Shown here: in pieces, positions 15,947 through 24,603 of the stretch
How the letters are laid out: every line of letters begins with the position of its first letter
Numbering within the stretch: position 1 is the stretch's first letter
Source of the DNA: [Clostridium] celerecrescens 18A
Lineage (GTDB): Bacteria > Bacillota > Clostridia > Lachnospirales > Lachnospiraceae
DNA: 64,000 bases
NCBI RefSeq assembly: GCF_002797975.1
Contig: NZ_PGET01000001.1
Coordinates: 1,364,001 to 1,428,000 of the forward strand
Reading direction: 5' to 3'
The notes under the pieces: model-generated
What the model was told of the DNA's origin: nothing
Databases searched by the model: none
What the model saw: the letters and a program-made list of their open reading frames with translations, nothing else
Translations under genes and position numbers: made by a program

Positions 15947-16119
15947 AATATAGTTAATATATCACTTTTAGATTGCTGTGTCAATGAAAAAGGGGGGTTA
16001 AGAAATTAAAACGGAGATAAAAAACGTGGTAAACGTAATTAATATTGATAGTTAGTAAGTATGGTGATATTCTACTCATGAAGGTTATTATATTTGACGA
16101 AAGAAAACAGGTGAATACT

Positions 16120-16593
16120 ATGGTTGAAACAATATATTTTGCAGGTGGCTGTCTATGGGGTGTACAAGCATTTATCAAAACACTAAAAGGTGTTATTAAT
16201 ACTCAGGCAGGACGAGCAAATGGTTATTCAAATACTCTAGAAGGCGAGTATGATGGTTATGCTGAATGCGTAAAAACAGAATTTGACCCTGATATTGTAA
16301 CTGTTTCTCAACTAATGGATTATTTTTTTGAGATTATAGATCCTTACAGTATGAATAAACAAGGTAATGATGTGGGAAAAAAATATCGCACAGGCGTATA
16401 TAGTAAAGTACCTCGACATTTGGAAGATGCCAAGAATTATATAACAGAAAGAGCGGATAGGGGCAAAATTGTTGTGGAAGTTCTTCCGCTTATGAATTAC
16501 GTTAAAAGTGCAGATGAACATCAAGATAGATTGGATAGGTGCCCTAATGACTATTGTCATATTCCTAAAGATTTATTACAAAAATATTTATAA
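16120..16593 (+). CDS. msrA: Peptide methionine sulfoxide reductase MsrA
   Basis: 157 residues from ATG 16120. The frame opens further upstream but the MsrA fold begins at VETIYFAGGCLWGVQAF. MsrA reduces methionine-S-sulfoxide in proteins using the Cys of the G-C-[FL]-W-G motif, here GGCLWG with Leu in place of the common Phe. Also present are ARANGYSNT, DPYSMNKQGNDVGKKYRTG and the C-terminal AEDHQ-like segment (SADEHQD). No MsrB domain is fused. Monocistronic. Confidence 0.92.
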   Translation: MVETIYFAGGCLWGVQAFIKTLKGVINTQAGRANGYSNTLEGEYDGYAECVKTEFDPDIVTVSQLMDYFFEIIDPYSMNKQGNDVGKKYRTGVYSKVPRHLEDAKNYITERADRGKIVVEVLPLMNYVKSADEHQDRLDRCPNDYCHIPKDLLQKYL

Positions 16594-16839
16594 CTCGCTG
16601 TTATGAGCATAATACGAAGCTGATAAAATCACGCAGATTATCAATCCGTATTTTAATAAATTTTGCTTAGGTACGAAGAAATTTCACGTTAAAAATAATT
16701 GCATTTCCTTATATGGGTTATTGAAGGAAAAACAGGATTTACCTACTGCAAGCTGCTTTACAGGTCTAACCTTATATATTTATTTTATTTGCCGATACCA
16801 TATATAGCAATGAAAAGTAAAAAGAAAAGGGGGTAACTT

Positions 16840-17556
16840 ATGTATATTGGTAAATTGAACAGGCAGATGACTTCCCTAAATATCAATGCCATCAACCGTT
16901 CCGCCGCTAATCAGACAGAGGCCTTGTTTGGAAAAAAGAAAGACGATGTGAACCGGGATACCGCCGTCATTTCTCCTGTTGGCAAAAACCAGAGTATGCT
17001 AGAGCTGCTGATGAAGCAGAAGGAGTTCTTACAGGAGCAGAAAAAGTCCCTTATGGACTCATCTCAAGATAATGGAACTGATGTAAAAGCACAGCTGGAA
17101 GAATACGAAAAGCGACTGGAGGAAATCGACAATCAGATTTCTCAACTTCAGGCAAAGCAGGCAGAAGAAACGGAGGATGAGGGCTCTGATGGTAGGATCT
17201 ACGATAAGCCAAAGACAAAGGAAGAAGCCCAGGCAGACCAGCTAAACGGCATCTCCGCTCTTTCTGCCAACCAGGAGCAGGCGGAAACAATCCACCAGGA
17301 GAAAAAGCATTTGGCTGGAACCATCCGGGTCCTGGAGGCTGAAATATCCAGAGGCAATGGCAATATAGAAGCCAAGTCTAAAAAGGTGACAGAGCTTAAG
17401 GACCGGTCTCTTGAACTCGACGATAATATCAGTCAGAATTTGCAGAAGGTTCAGAAATCCATTGAAGAGATAAGGAACGAAACTAGCGAGGCTGTTATCG
17501 ATGACGGCGAAGACATGAAACCGACGGAAAAAATGAGCAAGATGGGCAATAAATAG
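16840..17556 (+). CDS. Coiled-coil protein of unknown function (FlxA-like?)
   Basis: 238 residues, with AAAAGGGGG upstream. It starts MYIGKLNRQMTSLNINAINR and then has two long coiled-coil stretches (residues about 50-105 and 145-215) rich in Gln, Glu and Lys. There is no signal peptide or catalytic motif. The N-terminal layout with a central glutamine-rich coil resembles FlxA-like proteins of clostridia, but that is a weak match. Ends with a strong bidirectional-looking terminator. Confidence 0.7.
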   Translation: MYIGKLNRQMTSLNINAINRSAANQTEALFGKKKDDVNRDTAVISPVGKNQSMLELLMKQKEFLQEQKKSLMDSSQDNGTDVKAQLEEYEKRLEEIDNQISQLQAKQAEETEDEGSDGRIYDKPKTKEEAQADQLNGISALSANQEQAETIHQEKKHLAGTIRVLEAEISRGNGNIEAKSKKVTELKDRSLELDDNISQNLQKVQKSIEEIRNETSEAVIDDGEDMKPTEKMSKMGNK

Positions 17557-17564
17557 TACAATCG

Positions 17565-17610
17565 AAAACACCTCCTGCAATCTATTTTCGTTAATTGCAG
17601 GAGGTGTTTT
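17565..17610 (+). terminator. Intrinsic terminator
   Basis: AAAACACCTCCTGCAA (17565-17580) and its perfect complement (17595-17610), with a terminal T-run and a symmetrical A-run. Could work in both directions. Confidence 0.9.
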
Positions 17611-17770
17611 AAGTTATAACCTGTGTACCGACATATTATTAATTTATGCATTATAAATTAGCACTAGTAGTAACAAATGATGCAACAAACGATATAAAAC
17701 TAAAAAATCTTTTCTATATCCATTCTAATTCAAATCTCCATGTGAGTGTAATCTCTATCCTTTAAATCTT

Positions 17771-18002
17771 TTATGGAATGTCCCATATATTATTTTCTGG
17801 CGTATTATCAATACCATATTCTTCTTCGAATTAAAGTATACGGCCACCATGTAGAACATGACCCCAAATGCCAAGTTCGGATTCCTTCTTCAGTAAATTC
17901 AATCATTTGCTTTTTATGATATTTGTGATCTCCTGTTGATATAATAATTAGTTGTTTTTCTATAATTACAGACTTCTTAAGATTTGAAATTTTTAATGTC
18001 AA
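17771..18002 (-). pseudogene. Broken gene, copy 2 of a duplicated remnant
   Basis: The minus-strand frame from 18002 gives MTLKISNLKKSVIIEKQLII and, at its end, RTWHLGSCSTWWPYT, then runs into a wrong-frame stop. A second frame continues EEEYGIDNTPENNIWDIP to a stop at 17773-17771. At least one frameshift separates them. The 3' part is repeated at 15185-15310. The family is not recognised. Confidence 0.45.
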
Positions 18003-18125
18003 TTTTTTACAAATAGTTTACTTATTTTTACAAAAACATAAACTTCATTGACTTAAAATTGCTTCAGATTATATACTTTAACTAAATTTATAGTAACCTA
18101 TGTAATTATAAGGAGGTCAAGATCT

Positions 18126-18581
18126 ATGAAAAAAAAGCATTTAGCGGTTACAACTTTATCTATAGCATTAGCCATAGGAAGTGCTATGTCATCATTTGCT
18201 GCAGGATTTGTGAATACCCCGCAGGGGGTAAAGTACCAGTGGGGTTCTGGTGATTATTGTACGAACAACTGGGTCAATTACAAAAATCATTGGTTCTTCT
18301 TTGGTAATGACCAGCTTATGCGTACCGGGTGGATTCAAAGGGATAACACATGGTATTACACCGCTGACACCGGTGAACTACAGGGCGGTATTATGAAGAT
18401 TAATGACAATGTCTACTACTTTGACACCAATACCTTGAAAATGGTAACCGGTCCCTACACCTACAATGGTGTCACACATAACTTTACTGAAAATGGAACC
18501 ACTGACGGTGGCCCATACGTTTACACCGAATGGAACAGTGATGGCACCATCAGGCGTGGCGTAAAATTTGGTGTCCGTTAA
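18126..18581 (+). CDS. Secreted cell-wall-binding repeat protein (151 aa)
   Basis: A signal peptide (MKKKHLAVTTLSIALAIG ... SSFAAG) is followed by choline/cell-wall-binding type repeats: W-V-N-Y-K-N-H-W-F-F-F-G, TGWIQRDNTWYYTADTGEL and NDNVYYFDTNTLKMVTG. Such aromatic repeats bind teichoic-acid or polysaccharide on the surface. There is no catalytic domain. Ribosome site AAGGAGG upstream. It lies 108 bp before a larger protein of the same type. Confidence 0.8.
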   Translation: MKKKHLAVTTLSIALAIGSAMSSFAAGFVNTPQGVKYQWGSGDYCTNNWVNYKNHWFFFGNDQLMRTGWIQRDNTWYYTADTGELQGGIMKINDNVYYFDTNTLKMVTGPYTYNGVTHNFTENGTTDGGPYVYTEWNSDGTIRRGVKFGVR

Positions 18582-18689
18582 GTGGGGGACTGCTTTTTAT
18601 ATTTAACGTAACGGAGGCCAGAAAGTACGCGCCCATGGTTTAGCTGTAATAATATATTTAATATAATAAGAAAAAGCAGGTGAGTTTTT

Positions 18690-20267
18690 ATGAAGTACCT
18701 TAAGAGGTTGGTAGCCTGGGCTTCTGTAATAACAGTACTCTGGATTAGCCTTCCACTTGAATCCCTGGCAGCTTCATCGAAAACTATATCGTCGGTGATT
18801 ATTTATGTAGGACTGAAGGATTTGGAAGAAGGAAAGACGTTACCGTCAGAAGTTTCCTTTAAAACAACGGAGAAATCAGGAAATTATGTCTGTTGCAATA
18901 ATAACAGGTATGAAGTTACAGATTTAAATTGGATAACCTCTGATAATAAGGAAATGATGATTGGTTCAAAGCCGAAGATGAAAGTAACTTTACGGGCTAT
19001 AGATTCCGATGAATATGCGTTTAAAGGAGGATATAATTCCGGTAATGTGTCAATAAAGGGAGGGGAATATGTGACCTCCAGCCGTTCCAGGGCAGATACC
19101 TTATATGTGACATTTACGTTTAATCCTTTAAAAGGAACCTATAATTCACCTGAAAGTGCTTCCTGGGGGGATTCAGGAATCGGAGATGCCGAATGGAGCG
19201 AAGGGGAATACAGTTCCGGAGCATATGATGTCTATTTATATCGTGGAAAAACAATCATACAAAAGGTTGAGTGTTTAAAAAAAACTTCTTATAATTTCTA
19301 TCCTTATATGACAAAAGCAGGCAGTTACATTTTTAAAGTCAGAACTACTTCAGGTACGGAAACGGAAAAGAAATACGGAAAGAAAAGTGAATGGACAGAA
19401 TCTGATGAAGCATATCTTACGGAAGAAAACGTGTCTGATGGAAGTGGACAGAATGGATCATGGAATTCAAATTCGGAAGTTGGTTGGATTAGGAAAGGGA
19501 ATACCTGGTATTATAAGTATCCTGATGGTACCTATCAAAAATCCTGGGCAAATATAAATAACAAATGGTATATGTTTAACAGCAGTGGAATGATGGTTAT
19601 TGGATGGAAGCAGAGCAACGATCACTGGTATTATTTTAATAGTAATGGAGACATGGTGACTGGCTGGATTGTTTCCGGTAATAACTGGTATTACTTAAAC
19701 CCTTCGTTAGATAATGGAGTGGAGGGAGCTATGCATACTGGCTGGAGACAGATCAATGGAAACTGGTATTATTTTAATACCAATGGTTCCATGGCAATTG
19801 GCTGGGTTATGTCCAATAATAGATGGTACTACCTAAATCCATCAGCGGCCTCTGGTGTAGAAGGAACCATGATGACTGGCTGGATTGTTTCCGGTAATAA
19901 CTGGTATTATTTGAACCCTTCGTTAGATAATGGAGTGGAGGGAGCTATGCATACTGGCTGGAGACAGATCAATGGAAACTGGTATTATTTTAATACCAAT
20001 GGTTCCATGGCAACTGGCTGGGTTATGTCCAACAATAGGTGGTACTACCTAAATCCTTCGTCAGCCGTTAGCATAGAAGGGGCCATGGTAACTGGCTGGG
20101 TATTCTATAATAATAAGTGGTATTATACAGATTCTGCCGGAGCCATGCAATCAGGCTGGAAACAGATAAATAAAAACTGGTATTATTTCAATAGCGATGG
20201 GGCCATGGCAGTCAACACAATTATCAACGGATTCTTTATTGATAAAGATGGTACATGGTATAAGTAA
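18690..20267 (+). CDS. Secreted protein with C-terminal cell-wall-binding repeats (525 aa)
   Basis: Signal peptide (cleavage near ESLAASS), then an N-terminal unique region of about 240 residues with beta-sandwich features (SGAYDVYLYRGKTIIQKVE...AGSYIFKVRT). About eleven CW_binding repeats run from residue about 265 to the end (GWIRKGNTWYYKYPDG, GWKQSNDHWYYFNSNG and so on). The repeats include a recent 216-bp tandem duplication at DNA level. No hydrolase domain is recognised, so it is probably a surface adhesin or structural wall protein rather than an autolysin. Confidence 0.8.
   Translation: MKYLKRLVAWASVITVLWISLPLESLAASSKTISSVIIYVGLKDLEEGKTLPSEVSFKTTEKSGNYVCCNNNRYEVTDLNWITSDNKEMMIGSKPKMKVTLRAIDSDEYAFKGGYNSGNVSIKGGEYVTSSRSRADTLYVTFTFNPLKGTYNSPESASWGDSGIGDAEWSEGEYSSGAYDVYLYRGKTIIQKVECLKKTSYNFYPYMTKAGSYIFKVRTTSGTETEKKYGKKSEWTESDEAYLTEENVSDGSGQNGSWNSNSEVGWIRKGNTWYYKYPDGTYQKSWANINNKWYMFNSSGMMVIGWKQSNDHWYYFNSNGDMVTGWIVSGNNWYYLNPSLDNGVEGAMHTGWRQINGNWYYFNTNGSMAIGWVMSNNRWYYLNPSAASGVEGTMMTGWIVSGNNWYYLNPSLDNGVEGAMHTGWRQINGNWYYFNTNGSMATGWVMSNNRWYYLNPSSAVSIEGAMVTGWVFYNNKWYYTDSAGAMQSGWKQINKNWYYFNSDGAMAVNTIINGFFIDKDGTWYK
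19657..20088 (+). repeat. 216-bp tandem duplication inside the wall-binding gene
   Basis: The segment starting near 19657 recurs with few differences 216 bp later (72 codons, two long and two short wall-binding repeats). The in-frame period and near-identity imply a recent duplication or ongoing copy-number change. Confidence 0.8.
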
Positions 20268-20447
20268 TTAAAAACAGGAATGATAGTTTTATCGCAAATC
20301 TCCGCCTTAACTCATGCTGTTAATAGTGATATTACAGCTGTTGTTAACGATGTATTATGAATAATATTAGCGTATGATAAGTGATGACTGCAGACTTATG
20401 CAAAGATAATGGAATATAAGAATTAAATAATATAAATGTTCACTTTA

Positions 20448-20483
20448 CAAAAAAGAGGTAGAGATATTGATGTCTTTACCTCT
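20448..20483 (-). terminator. Terminator of the zinc-ribbon gene (minus strand)
   Basis: On the minus strand AGAGGTA and TACCTCT arms (20483-20477 and 20460-20454) are followed by a T-run (the A-run at 20448-20454 on the plus strand). Confidence 0.75.
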
Positions 20484-20489
20484 AATATT

Positions 20490-20705
20490 TTATCCATGGA
20501 CGAGCATTCCGCACTCTTCACAATATAGCCAAGTAGACTTATTACGAACTTTATTAGGTGTTTTAATCCTTTTAGCGTTGGCATTATTATACCCACATAC
20601 AGGACATATAAATTTGGTTTCGCCATACCAGCCTATTTTTTCTAAAGCATTTAATCCTGTTTCAATAAAAACAAAACATTCATCATTTTTTAATTGTTTT
20701 TCCAT
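20490..20705 (-). CDS. Small zinc-ribbon protein under SOS-type control (71 aa)
   Basis: ATG at 20705 with AAAGGAGT on the minus strand. A longer frame from 20798 would include its promoter. The protein begins MEKQLKNDECFVFIETGLN and carries two knuckles, C-P-V-C-G and C-E-E-C-G, in a treble-clef or ribbon layout. The promoter is near consensus (see 20737-20775) with a LexA-type box overlapping the -35. A DNA-damage-inducible small protein is therefore suggested. Molecular function unknown. Confidence 0.7.
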   Translation of the reverse strand: MEKQLKNDECFVFIETGLNALEKIGWYGETKFICPVCGYNNANAKRIKTPNKVRNKSTWLYCEECGMLVHG

Positions 20706-20736
20706 TGCAATTACTCCTTTGCGTCTTTTCATAATC

Positions 20737-20775
20737 AGTATATCATATTTAGAAATAAAAATCAAACATATGTTC
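20737..20775 (-). promoter_or_regulatory. Promoter with overlapping LexA (SOS) box
   Basis: Minus strand: TTGATT (20765-20760), 17-base spacer, TATACT (20742-20737). GAACATATGTTT, matching GAAC-N4-GTTY, occupies 20775-20764 and overlaps the -35. LexA binding there would block RNA polymerase. Confidence 0.65.
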
Positions 20776-21287
20776 GACAAAGTATTTAAAAGCAGCAATC
20801 ACATTATTAAAGGTATCTGTACTGTATGTATTTGCCATGGCGGCATTTATGACATTAGGATTTACCATATCGAGGCCGGTATTTGACTCTAAGAGTGATG
20901 TATGCGGTACTGATGACGGCTACAAAAATGAAGCCTAGCGTGAGTTTTTCATGCGATCGTTGATTGTTTACAAATTCGGCAGATGATGGTAAATAGGAAA
21001 ATAGAACTTAAGTATTAAATTATGAGTATGTACCCGGATTCGAAGGTTGGGGTATCTGAGTATTTGTAAGGGAAAAGCCCAAGCAACGAAAAGGTAGGTT
21101 ACTCAGGCTTGTACACGAGATGGGTCACAATTATAATTGCCATAAAATCAAATTATATTCGCAAATTGTGATTTTCTTGATCAATCTTCAATTTCAGTGC
21201 AAACGGTAAAACTCCATCGGATACTATGTGTTCCGATCAAGATAATGAAGCTTACATAATAACTAATGTATAATTAGGGTAAGAATT
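20776..21287. other. Intergenic region without a recognised gene
   Basis: No ORF with a ribosome site. A frame at about 20836-20937 (AMAAFMTLGFTISRPVFDSK) might be a membrane-protein relic but is not identifiable. No terminator-like hairpin stands out. Confidence 0.4.
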
Positions 21288-22070
21288 TTATTTTACTTTC
21301 CCCACGGCAGCAAGGTAAACGATATATTCATTTATACCATCTAATCCAAGTAATTCATCAAATGCCTCCTGTACATACCCCGCAATTGCACAAGTGCCAC
21401 ACCCAATTCCTTCACATGCCAGATATAAATTTTGACATATATGACCAATATCCAACAACATTAGTCTGTGAGCTTCGCAATGGTATCGCCATTCACCACG
21501 ATATGGGATACAGGACCATAAAAATACAACCGGAGCCCGTCCAAACCACTTGGCTTCGCTATAATAACCTTCACCACCATAAGCATAGATAAGTTTATCT
21601 GTCAAATCATCTACATAATGACATAAAGCCAGCTTATGTTCTAAAGGCATATAAATATAAATACCTTTATCTAAACCTGCCACATTATTAACTGCAAGAT
21701 ATGTCTCACTGGAATGCCTGCCACCTGCAGAAGGAACTGGGCGAAGGGTTATATGACCGGTATTTTTATATGCAGGTATCACTTTCTGCACACCTTGAGT
21801 TGACCACAATAAAAATGACAACTCTTCTAATGTAATTGGTTTATCTTTATAATTTCGTCTACTTCTACGATTATTAAAGCAAGTGTATAAATCATTGTAT
21901 TTAACAGTTTTTTTATCAACTGCCGGAAGATCAATGATTTTTAATTTGCCATCGGTTGTTTTCGCAGCACTTGGTGGCGGCATACCACGCTCTTGATCGG
22001 ATATAAAGTCACGTTCAGGAAGATCAAATCCACTTTTCATAAAAGTACGATTATCGTTAAAATTGTCCAT
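21288..22070 (-). CDS. SagB/ThcOx-type nitroreductase-family oxidoreductase
   Basis: 260 residues from ATG 22070 (MDNFNDNRTF), with AAAAGGAG upstream; the longer frame has no better site. Family marks are FNNRRSRRNYKDKPITLEELSFLLW at the N-terminal part, RPVPSAGGRHSSETYLAVNN in the middle and MLLDIGHICQNLYLACEGIG near the end, the FMN-binding nitroreductase fold of SagB-type dehydrogenases. In microcin clusters these oxidise azolines, but no cyclodehydratase or precursor peptide is nearby, so a stand-alone redox role is more likely. Confidence 0.85.
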   Translation of the reverse strand: MDNFNDNRTFMKSGFDLPERDFISDQERGMPPPSAAKTTDGKLKIIDLPAVDKKTVKYNDLYTCFNNRRSRRNYKDKPITLEELSFLLWSTQGVQKVIPAYKNTGHITLRPVPSAGGRHSSETYLAVNNVAGLDKGIYIYMPLEHKLALCHYVDDLTDKLIYAYGGEGYYSEAKWFGRAPVVFLWSCIPYRGEWRYHCEAHRLMLLDIGHICQNLYLACEGIGCGTCAIAGYVQEAFDELLGLDGINEYIVYLAAVGKVK

Positions 22071-22127
22071 ATTGTGTTCTCCTTTTATCAGAATATCATG
22101 AATCCATACAATCAATAAACATAAACG

Positions 22128-22613
22128 TCATTCCCTTTGTGATGTGCGGGACATTATTAAACCTGTCATCACTCCGAAAAGCAGCATAGATAAAAACATT
22201 TCGATAAAATGCGCCCATCTGACCGGATCAGGGAAAAGAAAGTTTGGAATAATGAGTAAAATAGCCGTATTCAGGTATATCAGGCAGATATTAATGATAT
22301 ACTCTCTCCGATGGTTCCACCCCATATAAAGCAGAGGCAAAGCGGCTATCCCCAACAGAGCGCCTCTCATAAACTGGAATGGGTAGATGGCCGGATTCTT
22401 TCTCCAGTTTTCTATCAGCTTAGCCCAAAAGCCTATGTCCTACGAATCGCCGGAGTAAAATATCCTCACGGCTTCCGATCTCCACGCGACAAAATAGCCG
22501 AAAACAAAGTTTACGATCATATAGGCAAACTCGACCAGAACAATACTTATCACGAGCTTAATCGCATTAATAGGGGAAATAGAAACAGATTCCCTTGATT
22601 TTCTTTGCTCCAC
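22128..22613 (-). pseudogene. Membrane protein gene interrupted by an in-frame stop
   Basis: A single minus-strand frame from GTG 22613 to 22128 encodes about 161 residues with four or five hydrophobic segments (INAIKLVISIVLVEFAYMIV, FQFMRGALLGIAALPLLYMG, LIYLNTAILLIIPNFL, FLSMLLFGVMTGLIM). A single TAG at 22442-22440 interrupts it after ...AVRIFYSGDS. The remainder is continuous, so this looks like a recent nonsense mutation. No family name recognised. The start codon is uncertain. Confidence 0.6.
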
Positions 22614-23026
22614 ATTTTAACAGCCATTGGGACGGATGCTAATAGCGGCCGTCCGTGCGCTAGCTTCCTTAAACGCCTGTGAGAATGGCATTATACCATT
22701 CACAAGAATAAATACGATTGTATATGTTGCAAATACATTTAAAAATTAGACTATGTTTTTCATATTGCCCCCTGATTTATTTTATTATAAAAATTACCCC
22801 ATGTGGTTTCGAATCTGATCACAGCTTGCTTGCGGCACGGCTGTATTATATTTAGTATAGTCAGTATAGATTGAAGTTGATAAAAAGGCAATAAAAAATT
22901 TAGTTCCACATATAACATTATGCAGATACTAGGTATAAATGATCGTATTGACAATTTCACCCAGTCCAAACGTTTCAAGTCAATCGGATATTCTCACTCC
23001 GCTTTTAGCTATGAGGTTAGTCTAAT
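22614..23026. other. Intergenic region upstream of the riboswitch
   Basis: No supportable ORF. An imperfect hairpin at about 22679-22706 (TGTGA...CCATTCACA arms) lies near the 5' side of the broken minus-strand gene. Otherwise AT-rich with nothing recognised. Confidence 0.4.
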
Positions 23027-23055
23027 TTGACTATTTCACTTATTCATGCTAAGGT
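23027..23055 (+). promoter_or_regulatory. Promoter of the riboswitch-antiporter operon
   Basis: TTGACT (23027-23032), a 17-base spacer and a weak -10 TAAGGT (23050-23055). The expected start, about 23062, coincides with the 5' end of the riboswitch. Confidence 0.5.
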
Positions 23056-23064
23056 TAATGAAAC

Positions 23065-23172
23065 AGCTCCGAATATCTTTCTGATAGTGGGGGAACCAAT
23101 CTCAGGGGTGAATCTTAGTTTTAAGAGGGGCAACTTGGGAGCCCTAATCCGTCAGCTAATCCCATAGGAGTA
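23065..23172 (+). promoter_or_regulatory. c-di-AMP (ydaO/yuaA) riboswitch
   Basis: Conserved ydaO blocks appear in order: GGGGGAACCAAT (23089-23100), GGGGTGAATC (23105-23114), GGGAGCCC, then ATCCGTCAGCTAATCCC (23147-23163). A closing stem CTCC (23067-23070) / GGAG (23167-23170) is possible. ydaO RNAs bind two c-di-AMP molecules and switch off downstream potassium or wall genes through termination. A terminator directly follows, and the next gene is a cation:proton antiporter, which fits. Confidence 0.88.
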
Positions 23173-23175
23173 TAC

Positions 23176-23222
23176 CAAGCGAATGACGAAGCTCAATATG
23201 AGTTAGTTTATCCGCTTTTTTG
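23176..23222 (+). terminator. Riboswitch-controlled terminator
   Basis: AGCGAATGA (5' arm) and TTTATCCGCT (3' arm) enclose the inner hairpin CTCAATATGAG and are followed by TTTTTT. It is the expression platform for the c-di-AMP riboswitch. Confidence 0.75.
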
Positions 23223-23333
23223 ATGTGCCAAAATATACCAACAAGGAGGTCTTGTAGTAATAGGGTATTGATATATGCAAAAAGCGTTAAACGTATGTCA
23301 TAAGGTTTAATATTATGATGTGGAGGAACAAAA

Positions 23334-24569
23334 TTGAATTTTCTATTGAAAATCAGTATTGTAATATTTGTTGGAATTATAGGCGGGAAAGCAGCCAGAG
23401 TCTTTAAGCTTCCCAATGTATCCGGTTATCTGGTAGCAGGATTGTTTTTAGGGCCATCTTTTTTACAATTTATTAGTTCAAGTGACATGGAATCGTTTTC
23501 TGTAATTAATGAATTGGCTTTAGCAGTGATTGCCTTCAGTATAGGTAATGAATTTGTCATTAAAGATATGCTGAAATTAGGGAAATCCATCGTAATTATT
23601 ACTTTGGCAGAGGTCGTTGGAGCCATTGTTATTGTTTTTACTGTTATGTATTATTTATTAAATCAGCCTTTTACCTTTTGCATTGTAATTGCATCAATGT
23701 CAGCTGCAACGGCACCAGCCGCAACTTTATTAGTAATAAGACAGTATAACGCTCATGGACCATTAACAAAAACAATATTACCTGTAGTTGCTTTAGATGA
23801 TGTGTTTGGAATAATAGCTTTTGGAATTGCAATGTCTTTAGCAACACTATCGACAGGTCAACAGGATTTTTCCATAGTACAAATGTTTCATGGACTGGTT
23901 ATTGAGATAGGAGGCTCTGTTTTACTTGGTTTGGTTCTGGGGATTATTCTAACTATTTTTGCAAAGAAATCAAGTGGCCGTGACGAGCTTCAGGCAGCAT
24001 CGCTTATGGCAATTGGAATTGCAACAGGAATATCTATTAGTTTAGGACTATCCCCTTTATTAACGTGTATCATGATGGGAACCACCGTGGTAAATACATT
24101 AAAAAAGTCGAAGAGAGTTTTTGACTCAGTCAATGATTTTGCATCACCAGTTTACATTTTATTTTTTACATTAGCTGGTGCCAGCCTGGATATAAGTATT
24201 TTAGTTAGCGTAGGAATTGTGGGGGTCGCTTATGTAATTGCAAGGGCCGGTGGAAAAATGCTGGGTGCATGGATCGGTGCGAAAACTGTGAAAGCCGATC
24301 CTAATATTACAAAATACCTCGGTTTGGGATTACTCCCTCAAGGCGGTATATCCATTGGTCTTCTTGTGCTGGTACGTCAGCAATTACCGGAATATGCCGT
24401 TGCTATTGGTACCATTATCATGTTTAGCGTATTGATTTATGAAGTAACAGGACCTATATTTGCTAAGCTGGCGATACAAAAGGCTGGTGAAATTGATCAA
24501 TTGGAGAATAAAGAAGAAAAACATAATCACAAGAATAATGTTGTTCATATTTCTCAGTCATATGATTAA
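23334..24569 (+). CDS. CPA2-family cation:proton antiporter
   Basis: 411 residues from a TTG start with GTGGAGG upstream. It has about 12 hydrophobic segments of the Na_H_Exchanger / KefB type, including KLPNVSGYLVAGLFLGPS at the N-terminus, ASMSAATAPAATLLVIRQY and VALDDVFGIIAFGIA in the transport core, and GLLPQGGISIGLLVLV near the end. The C-terminal tail is short, with no RCK (TrkA-N) domain, so regulation must come from another subunit. It lies behind a c-di-AMP riboswitch and 34 bp ahead of a PII-like gene. Probable role: K+ or Na+ export and pH/turgor control. Confidence 0.9.
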   Translation: MNFLLKISIVIFVGIIGGKAARVFKLPNVSGYLVAGLFLGPSFLQFISSSDMESFSVINELALAVIAFSIGNEFVIKDMLKLGKSIVIITLAEVVGAIVIVFTVMYYLLNQPFTFCIVIASMSAATAPAATLLVIRQYNAHGPLTKTILPVVALDDVFGIIAFGIAMSLATLSTGQQDFSIVQMFHGLVIEIGGSVLLGLVLGIILTIFAKKSSGRDELQAASLMAIGIATGISISLGLSPLLTCIMMGTTVVNTLKKSKRVFDSVNDFASPVYILFFTLAGASLDISILVSVGIVGVAYVIARAGGKMLGAWIGAKTVKADPNITKYLGLGLLPQGGISIGLLVLVRQQLPEYAVAIGTIIMFSVLIYEVTGPIFAKLAIQKAGEIDQLENKEEKHNHKNNVVHISQSYD

Positions 24570-24603
24570 TCTAAGTATAAATATTAAAATTGGGGGTGGA
24601 ATT

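Noticed and set aside
21288..22070. Possible azole-peptide (SagB) biosynthetic cluster
   Set aside because: No cyclodehydratase, precursor peptide, protease or exporter next to the SagB-type gene.
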